From Kiritimatiellia bacterium (GTDB lineage Bacteria > Verrucomicrobiota > Kiritimatiellia > RFP12 > UBA1067): a DNA stretch of 6,598 nucleotides. Positions within the stretch are counted from its first letter, which is position 1; every line of letters begins with the position of its first letter. Position numbers and translations under genes: made by a program. Shown one piece after another: positions 1 through 4,907 of the stretch. The notes beneath the pieces were generated by a model that had not been told where the DNA came from, did no database searches, and worked only from the letters and a program-made list of their open reading frames with translations. The stretch is from contig JAQWAM010000075.1 of assembly GCA_028707675.1 (NCBI GenBank), positions 1-6,598 on the forward strand, in the 5' to 3' direction.

Positions 1-2275
1 GATCCTTGCGCAGATCCTCGCGAATGCGGTCGAATATCACGATCGTGTCGTTGATCGAGTAACCGACGATCGTCAGCAGCGCCGCCACGATCGTCAGGCT
101 TACCTGCCTGCCGCACAGGCTGTAAAGCCCCAGCGTGATCAGCGCGTCATGCGCCAAAGCCACCACGCCGCCCAAGGCGAAACCGAACTCGAACCTGAGC
201 GAAATGTAGGCCAGAATGCCGATCAGCGAAAAGATGATCGCCTTCGTGGCCGCGCGCTTGAGATCGCGCCCCACTTCCGACCCGACATCGTCCTCGCTCA
301 CCAGCGCGAACTTGCTTTCGGGCATGGCTTTGGACAATGCCTCCTGAACCACCTTGGACACGCTCTCCCCGCCGATCTCCGTCACGCTTGTCTTGACCAG
401 CAGCACGTTGCCGGATTCATCCAGCGTGGACTGGTATTGGATAGTCGCGTCATTCTTGACCGCCTCGGCCACAATTTTGCGAACCTCGCCGATATCCGCC
501 TTCTTTTCATAATCGTAGTTCATCGAGGCGCCGCCCGTGAAATCCGCCGCCATCACGCTGGGCGGATTTTTTACGCCGCGTCCGATAAACAGCGCCAGCG
601 TGACCAAGATGATAACCGCGGAGGCAATTATCGACGGCTTGCCAAACCGCAAGAAGTCCAAATTCGGGCTTTTGAACAACTGCAGCATCTTGTAGGGCTT
701 GACGCGGTCTTCAGGAACCGTGGCGTTGAAAATCAGCCGGGTTACCACCAAGGCCGTGAACATGCTGATTAAGATGCCGGCCGAGAGCGTGATCGCGAAC
801 CCCCTGATCGGCCCCGCGCCGAAAATGAACAGTATCGCCGCGGTCAGCAAGGTGGTGATGTTAGAGTCGAAAATCGCCAGAAACGCCCGGTCGTAGCCCG
901 CCCCTATCGCCGCGCGCGCCGATTTGCCGAGGTTGAACTCTTCACGGATGCGCTCAAAGATCAGCACGTTGGCGTCCACCGCCATGCCGAGCGTCAAGAC
1001 TATGCCCGCGATGCCGGGCATGGTCAGCACCGGCAGGTCAAAAGAGCGCCGTGCGATCGCCGCGTCCTTCACGAAAACGCCCAAGACGTTAGACGCCACG
1101 ATCAAACCCGCAGGCAAAAGCAAAAGATCGAGTAACAAGGCCACGTTGGCGATCAGGCCGCAATATGTGTAATAGATCAGCATGAACAGCGCCACTAGCA
1201 CGGTCGCGACCACCGCTGCGTTGACCCCGCTGCGGATGGCGTCCGCGCCCAGCGTGGACTCGACCGAGCGCTTCTCAAGAATCTTCATGGGCGCAGGCAG
1301 CGAGCCGGCGTTGAGGATATTGCGCAGCACCGCCGCCTCGGCCCACGAGAAACTGCCCTCGATCACGGCCCTGCCGTTGGGTATCTCCGTGCGGATCACA
1401 GGCGCTGAATAAAGCGTGTCGTCCAGCACGATCGCTAGCTGGCGACCGACATCGCTGTCCTTGTTGCGCGACCCGCGCGGCGCGTAAGCCTTGGTGAGGC
1501 GCGCGAAATCAGCCGATCCTTTGGCGTTGAAGACAAGCGAAACATGCACCCGACCGGTCATGGATTCGATCTCCACCGCCGCGCTTGTCAGCGCGTCGCC
1601 GGTCATCTCGGCCTTGCGCAACACGTAAACCGGGCGGTACGAGACCGTCGCGTTAGGGTTCTGCACACGCTCAAGCATGAAGGCATAACGCGGATCAGGC
1701 ACCTCGAACAAAGACAGCCGACGCGCGTAATCCGGATCTTTGACAAGTTCGTTATAGTTCTCCGCGCGTTTGAAAGTGCGCCCGTCTTCAGCCAGCACGT
1801 GACCTTCCGGAACCCGCCCGGACGACAGCATCTTTTCAACAAGCTGATCGTTCTGCTTGTGAACCAGCTTGAACTCCAGAAACGCCGCGCTCTGAATGCT
1901 CTTTTCCGCGGCATCGCGCTGCGCAGCGCCGATTCCCGGCAACTGCACCGTGATGCGGTGATTCTTGCCACCCTGAATCACCGGCTCGTTCACGCCCAGT
2001 CCGTCAATACGGTTGCGTATAACCTCAATGGCGCGCGCGTCGGCGTCCTGCAGTATCTTGCCGACCCTGTTCTGGACTTCGGCGTCGTTAAGCTCCGTGT
2101 CCCCGGCGCGGATGTTGGCCCGAAGCTTCTCTTGGTCGATCGCCACCGTGAAACTGGTCCCGCCGGACAAGTCCAGCCCCAGCCGGATCTTCTGCTTCGG
2201 CGGGATCACAACATACGCCGACAAAACCGCGACAAACGCCAGCACCACCCATTTCCAAAGGTCATTTCTACTCAT
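1..2275 (-). CDS. secDF: Fused protein translocase subunit SecDF (3' end beyond window)
   Basis: Inner-membrane accessory subunit of the Sec translocon, which uses the proton gradient to pull secreted proteins across after SecA has pushed them in. The minus strand reads 758 codons from an ATG at 2275 without a stop. TM1 covers about residues 8-24, followed by the SecD motif GLDLSGG (33-39) and a large periplasmic domain to about 345. SecD helices TM2-TM6 span about 350-515 and contain LTLGMAVDANVLIFERIREE, whose MAVDAN is 431-436. The SecF half starts with a helix at about 541-567, then ADFTGG (577-582), a periplasmic domain, and helices from about 675 onward including GYSINDTIVIFDRIRE (738-753). 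The final roughly 70-80 residues of SecF lie off the left edge. A GGAG at 2287-2290, 11 bases upstream of the ATG, supports this start. SecD and SecF are separate proteins in many bacteria; the fusion is a lineage marker. Identity is very secure. Confidence 0.97.
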   Translation of the reverse strand, partial: MSRNDLWKWVVLAFVAVLSAYVVIPPKQKIRLGLDLSGGTSFTVAIDQEKLRANIRAGDTELNDAEVQNRVGKILQDADARAIEVIRNRIDGLGVNEPVIQGGKNHRITVQLPGIGAAQRDAAEKSIQSAAFLEFKLVHKQNDQLVEKMLSSGRVPEGHVLAEDGRTFKRAENYNELVKDPDYARRLSLFEVPDPRYAFMLERVQNPNATVSYRPVYVLRKAEMTGDALTSAAVEIESMTGRVHVSLVFNAKGSADFARLTKAYAPRGSRNKDSDVGRQLAIVLDDTLYSAPVIRTEIPNGRAVIEGSFSWAEAAVLRNILNAGSLPAPMKILEKRSVESTLGADAIRSGVNAAVVATVLVALFMLIYYTYCGLIANVALLLDLLLLPAGLIVASNVLGVFVKDAAIARRSFDLPVLTMPGIAGIVLTLGMAVDANVLIFERIREEFNLGKSARAAIGAGYDRAFLAIFDSNITTLLTAAILFIFGAGPIRGFAITLSAGILISMFTALVVTRLIFNATVPEDRVKPYKMLQLFKSPNLDFLRFGKPSIIASAVIILVTLALFIGRGVKNPPSVMAADFTGGASMNYDYEKKADIGEVRKIVAEAVKNDATIQYQSTLDESGNVLLVKTSVTEIGGESVSKVVQEALSKAMPESKFALVSEDDVGSEVGRDLKRAATKAIIFSLIGILAYISLRFEFGFALGGVVALAHDALITLGLYSLCGRQVSLTIVAALLTIVGYSINDTIVIFDRIREDLRKD

Positions 2276-2329
2276 TTTTAGAACCGCTCCAACTTTGCCT
2301 GTACCCTCAAAAAATTCAAAAGAAAGATA

Positions 2330-2359
2330 ATCTTAGCATATTTGCCGCAGATGTTTCAC
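2330..2359 (-). promoter_or_regulatory. Candidate sigma-70-type promoter for secDF
   Basis: On the minus strand a GTGAAA at 2359-2354 (4 of 6 matches to TTGACA) is followed after 18 bases by TAAGAT at 2335-2330 (4 of 6 matches to TATAAT). It lies in the most AT-rich part of the gap, between the terminator hairpin and the secDF start, and would give a leader of about 45-50 bases carrying the GGAG at 2287-2290. The match is only moderate and the consensus is assumed from E. coli-like sigma factors, so the exact boxes are uncertain although a promoter somewhere in this gap is likely. Confidence 0.35.
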
Positions 2360-2362
2360 CTA

Positions 2363-2391
2363 CGAAATTTAAAAACGCGAAAAAGCGCGTT
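2363..2391 (-). terminator. Rho-independent terminator, second after the endonuclease gene
   Basis: On the minus strand a perfect 6-bp stem AACGCG/CGCGTT (2391-2386 with 2379-2374) encloses the loop CTTTTT and runs straight into TTTAAATTT. The T-rich side is only on the minus strand, so it would stop transcription coming from the endonuclease gene and not from the other direction. It sits about 60 bases beyond the endonuclease stop, just upstream of the candidate secDF promoter. Confidence 0.6.
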
Positions 2392-2401
2392 GCGTCTGGA
2401 C

Positions 2402-2450
2402 AAAAAGACATTGCCGGGAGCCGCTTGCGGCACCGCGTTGCGGAAGCCGG
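2402..2450 (-). terminator. Imperfect GC-rich hairpin plus T tract directly after the endonuclease stop
   Basis: One base after the endonuclease TGA, the minus strand carries nested complementary blocks in the order CCGG, CCGC, GCGG, CCGC, GCGG, CCGG over 2450-2414. They can fold as one long interrupted hairpin or as two small ones. A run of five T (complement of 2402-2406) follows about eight bases after the hairpin. The bulges and the spacer make it less canonical than the hairpin at 2363-2391; together they form a tandem terminator arrangement. Confidence 0.45.
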
Positions 2451-2451
2451 A

Positions 2452-3243
2452 TCAATCCTGCCCGTACCGCAAAAGGTCTTCCGGTGTAATATCCGACGCG
2501 GGCACTAAAATGTAATGTTTCTGATCCACAATGCAAACCGACTCATTTGACCAGACCAGTTCAAAAACCGCTATACGATTGTTGCTTAACGCATGCACGG
2601 AGACTGGTCGGCATATCAGGTTCGGGAATCGCTCTTCGCAAAACGCGATGTCTTGTTCCGTCTGAACAACCCCGTGCCGATCACGACCGACCTTAGCCTG
2701 CACAGGCACAACAAACTGGCTGCCGCGGCGATTAATCCCCACGTAAAGCTCATCAATCTCTATTTGCCCGATGCCTTTGACCGTAGTTCGCAGATGATTC
2801 TGAAGTGAATGCGCGGTTATCCCAAGAAAAAGATCAATCAAACGATTATAGCGGACTTTTGCCAATAACGACTGTTCATCATCAAAAGCATTAGCCAAAA
2901 GTATTTCAGGAGTAGCGTTCGGAACTTTAATCGGCAACATTGCTTCATCGGGCTCGATTCGGCTCATTTTTGCCTGCATGAATTGATAACGTCCAGAACC
3001 GGCACCTTTAATGATCCACTCCATCCCTGGTTCAGCGGTATTTGCAATGGCAGTCGGCAAAGCAACCCGATACCTGAAAGAGTACAGCACATCCCCGAGG
3101 TTTTTAGGCAAAGCGATTCCTAATTCTCGCGCTGTGGCCGCAAGCTCATCGCGCTCAAACACAAACGCACGCTTACCGTCTTTATAATGCTGCAAAAATA
3201 TTTGTTCTATTAGTGCGGAATAACGGTTTTGTGTTTTAGCCAT
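2452..3243 (-). CDS. Candidate type II restriction endonuclease, PD-(D/E)XK superfamily (D-x17-QAK)
   Basis: Likely the DNA-cutting partner of the methyltransferase gene just upstream; specificity unknown. The frame is open from an ATG at 3300, but I choose the ATG at 3243 (263 residues) because AAGGAAGG lies 9 bases before it; the ATG at 3252 has that element pressed against it. In this numbering, residues 8-70 (YSALIEQIFLQHYKDGKRAF onward, with RDEL, LGI.LPKNLGDVLYSFRYR) look like a winged-helix-type DNA-reading domain. The probable catalytic core follows: E162-I-D164-E165-L-Y, a hairpin with NRRGSQFVV, then Q182-A-K184, and helix TEQDIAFCEERFPN. D-x(n)-Q-x-K is a known variant of the PD-(D/E)XK active site, seen in Mrr and MspJI. 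The neighbouring methyltransferase and the 8-base gene overlap support the role. I do not recognise a named family. GC is visibly lower than in secDF. An Mrr-like modification-dependent nuclease is the main alternative. Confidence 0.75.
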   Translation of the reverse strand: MAKTQNRYSALIEQIFLQHYKDGKRAFVFERDELAATARELGIALPKNLGDVLYSFRYRVALPTAIANTAEPGMEWIIKGAGSGRYQFMQAKMSRIEPDEAMLPIKVPNATPEILLANAFDDEQSLLAKVRYNRLIDLFLGITAHSLQNHLRTTVKGIGQIEIDELYVGINRRGSQFVVPVQAKVGRDRHGVVQTEQDIAFCEERFPNLICRPVSVHALSNNRIAVFELVWSNESVCIVDQKHYILVPASDITPEDLLRYGQD

Positions 3244-4792
3244 AAACAACATCCTTCCTTGTTTTTCGGGTGCGTTGCGCGATAACGGAGGCCGGAACAC
3301 TGAAATGCTCGGCCGCCTGGCGCATATTCATGGCAAGCAAAGCTTGTTCCCCAAGCGATATAGCTCCAGCCGGGCGTGAAGGCGTAAGGCCGAGAGCGTT
3401 AATGATTTCGGAAGCCACGGCACGCCCAAGCAAAGGCGGAACGCTGTTGCCGATCTGCCGGAAACCATGCCATTTAGTGGCATGGAAACGAAACCAATCC
3501 GGGTATGAATGCAGTCGCGCGGCCTCGCGCACGGTAATCACACGGGGACAGGAAGGATGTATCGGACGCGGCGAGGTGAATGCCCCGCGCGCGCTATCGG
3601 TTCCCGCCCTCAGCGTGTTGCACAGTCCATCGTACGAGAGCTTGTAAAACCGGCTGACCGGCTCTGTGGCTCCCGGGGCAGCCTCGATAAACCGCCTGAT
3701 TGATTCATCCGTGTGCGTTGTGCGAAGACTGCATGTCAATACATCCTTTTGATAACAACGCGGATAACTGAAATCAGCAGGATCAATCAGCAACCCCCGC
3801 AGCCTTCTGGCATATTTTGATTTTGTTTTCCAGCCTGCGGCCACACTGTCCGATGACTTCAGTTCCGCAAAAAGATCAGCATCCGGCAAGTCGCTGATCG
3901 CATCCGCGACGGTTACCTGTTGATTCTTTTTTTCAGGATAAGCCGGCGGGGGTTGTCCGTCCCTGTACGCGACAAGGAAAAGCCTCAACCTACTTTGCGG
4001 CACACCGTAATCGGAGGCGTTCAGAACCTGATAAGGCAACACGACATGATAACCGGTTTCTTCCAAAGCCTCAATGAGTTGCTGCAAAAAATGCTTTTGC
4101 TTTCCTACGGTTAAACCCTTAACGTTTTCAAAGACGCAATACCTGGGAATAAGTTCCTTTACCAGCCGGACATAGTGGACAACCAACTGGTTGCGCGGAT
4201 CGTCCATAGCTCGTTTCCCGATCATCGAAAAACCTTGGCAAGGCGCGCCACCGAAAACCACGTCGATGTCTCTATCTCCAATGCCGGCCATTTTTCTAAT
4301 GCCTGCCCCTGTCAACTCGGTCACGTTCCGGCAAATTGAAGCGGAGTACGGGAAATTATATTCATGTGTGGCACAATGGACAGGATCTATTTCCACGCAC
4401 GCCGCAATGTCGAAGCCAGCCTGTTCAAATCCTAAAGAAAGTCCGCCTGCACCTGCAAACAGATCGATGCCGATTGGGCGTCCTTCAACAGGCGGGGCGT
4501 AGGATCTGCCGTGCGGGCATGGCGACGCCGAAAAGGTCATCCCCTCAGGCAAAAACATGAACTGTCCTTGCACCATAAATTCCGGCCGCGAATCATGGGT
4601 CAAAATTTCAAAACCGGCCTTTTTTAAGCCAGTCTTATAAACGGCTAAATCTTCACATATCCCGTCCGGCAAATCCACCGGCCAAAGCGCGCGTCCTAGG
4701 TTATCCCGCACAAAACTTGCCAGTCTCTTAGGCAAACTGTTTTTTGTGCTGACCTTATAATAGACACTCTTCTTATGGAATGTGCTTTTCAC
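3236..4792 (-). CDS. DNA (cytosine-5-)-methyltransferase of a type II R-M system
   Basis: Transfers a methyl group from S-adenosylmethionine to C5 of cytosine in a specific site, protecting host DNA from the partner nuclease. The 518-residue product has the ordered motifs of the family: motif I IDLFAGAGGLSLGFEQAGF (109-127), motif IV GGAPCQGFS with catalytic C185, motif VI ENV (222-224), motif VIII QSRLR (266-270), a target-recognition stretch of about 275-415, motif IX VREAARLHSYPDWF (421-434) and motif X QIGNSVPP (446-453). About 105 residues precede motif I, much more than the minimal enzymes of this family, and about 50 follow motif X, including a helix-turn-helix-like RQAAEHFSVPASVIAQRTRK. 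The start is a GTG at 4792, preceded two codons earlier by an in-frame TAA and with only a cramped AAGG; an internal start is possible. It overlaps the endonuclease gene by 8 bases. Base composition is lower in GC than in the flanking genes. Confidence 0.96.
   Translation of the reverse strand: MKSTFHKKSVYYKVSTKNSLPKRLASFVRDNLGRALWPVDLPDGICEDLAVYKTGLKKAGFEILTHDSRPEFMVQGQFMFLPEGMTFSASPCPHGRSYAPPVEGRPIGIDLFAGAGGLSLGFEQAGFDIAACVEIDPVHCATHEYNFPYSASICRNVTELTGAGIRKMAGIGDRDIDVVFGGAPCQGFSMIGKRAMDDPRNQLVVHYVRLVKELIPRYCVFENVKGLTVGKQKHFLQQLIEALEETGYHVVLPYQVLNASDYGVPQSRLRLFLVAYRDGQPPPAYPEKKNQQVTVADAISDLPDADLFAELKSSDSVAAGWKTKSKYARRLRGLLIDPADFSYPRCYQKDVLTCSLRTTHTDESIRRFIEAAPGATEPVSRFYKLSYDGLCNTLRAGTDSARGAFTSPRPIHPSCPRVITVREAARLHSYPDWFRFHATKWHGFRQIGNSVPPLLGRAVASEIINALGLTPSRPAGAISLGEQALLAMNMRQAAEHFSVPASVIAQRTRKTRKDVVYG
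3253..3260 (-). promoter_or_regulatory. Strong Shine-Dalgarno that fixes the endonuclease start
   Basis: AAGGAAGG on the minus strand lies inside the last codons of the methyltransferase gene, 9 bases before the ATG at 3243. That ATG shares the sequence ATGGCTAA with the methyltransferase stop, so the endonuclease can be translated by reinitiation or by independent ribosome binding. The spacing excludes the ATG at 3252 as the preferred start. Confidence 0.65.
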
Positions 4793-4820
4793 GCCTTAAG
4801 GTTATCATTTTCATGTGCAT
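4773..4820 (-). other. Possible 15-codon leader ORF overlapping the methyltransferase start
   Basis: The minus strand has ATG at 4820 (and again at 4814 and 4808) reading MHMKMITLRREKHIP, then TAA at 4775-4773, in a different frame from the methyltransferase GTG at 4792. GAAAGG stands just ahead of the first ATG and 6 bases before the second. It could be a translated leader that delivers ribosomes to the weak GTG start, or chance. If the promoter candidate at 4807-4835 is real, transcription would begin too late to include this start, so the two proposals compete. Confidence 0.15.
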
Positions 4821-4835
4821 CCTTTCAAACGTCAA
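4807..4835 (-). promoter_or_regulatory. Candidate promoter of the restriction-modification module
   Basis: On the minus strand TTGACG at 4835-4830 (5 of 6 to the -35 consensus) is followed after 17 bases by GAAAAT at 4812-4807 (4 of 6 to TATAAT). Start of transcription would fall near 4800, leaving a leader of less than ten bases before the GTG at 4792, close to leaderless. A slightly later TGATAA (4807-4802) is an alternative -10 but at 22 bases spacing. It is the best match in the 115-base gap. Confidence 0.35.
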
Positions 4836-4860
4836 TTGCCGCGCCCTCATTTGAAAACAG

Positions 4861-4891
4861 AGTCAGGAGGTCAGAGATCGGAGAACAGAGG
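4861..4891. repeat. Short purine-rich degenerate repeat tract
   Basis: On the plus strand this stretch is almost only purines with spaced TC/C, built of loosely repeated units of about 7-9 bases: AGTCAGG, AGGTCAGAG, ATCGGAG, AACAGAGG. It lies in the gap between the kinase stop and the methyltransferase promoter candidate. It has no hairpin and no reading frame of note. The only stem near it is a 5-bp GAGGT/ACCTC pair at the kinase end without a T tract, too weak to call a terminator. The repeat reading is tentative because the units are imperfect and few. Confidence 0.3.
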
Positions 4892-4907
4892 TGCCGCAAA
4901 CCTCGCT

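Noticed and set aside
149..1412. Series of plus-strand reading frames over the left part, which might look like a row of small genes
   Set aside because: All overlap secDF on the opposite strand, whose motifs run continuously through this stretch.
1603..1971. 122-codon minus-strand frame inside secDF
   Set aside because: Out-of-frame reading within the SecD periplasmic domain, arginine- and serine-rich without motifs.
1544..2281. 245-codon plus-strand reading frame opposite secDF
   Set aside because: Antisense to the secure SecDF coding frame; no domain, no ribosome binding site, and biased composition.
2593..2808. 71-codon plus-strand frame (MHGDWSAYQVRESL...) as an antisense toxin-like or controller gene
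   Set aside because: It is antisense to the conserved catalytic region of the endonuclease candidate and shows no helix-turn-helix or other motif; no separate R-M controller gene was found.
3244..3300. Upstream ATG codons at 3300 and 3252 as starts for the endonuclease candidate
   Set aside because: The ATG at 3300 has no Shine-Dalgarno of note and would add residues fully overlapping methyltransferase code; the ATG at 3252 abuts AAGGAAGG with no spacing, while the ATG at 3243 is 9 bases from it.
4890..4907. GAGGT/ACCTC stem after the kinase stop as a terminator
   Set aside because: Only 5 base pairs and no following T tract on the minus strand.
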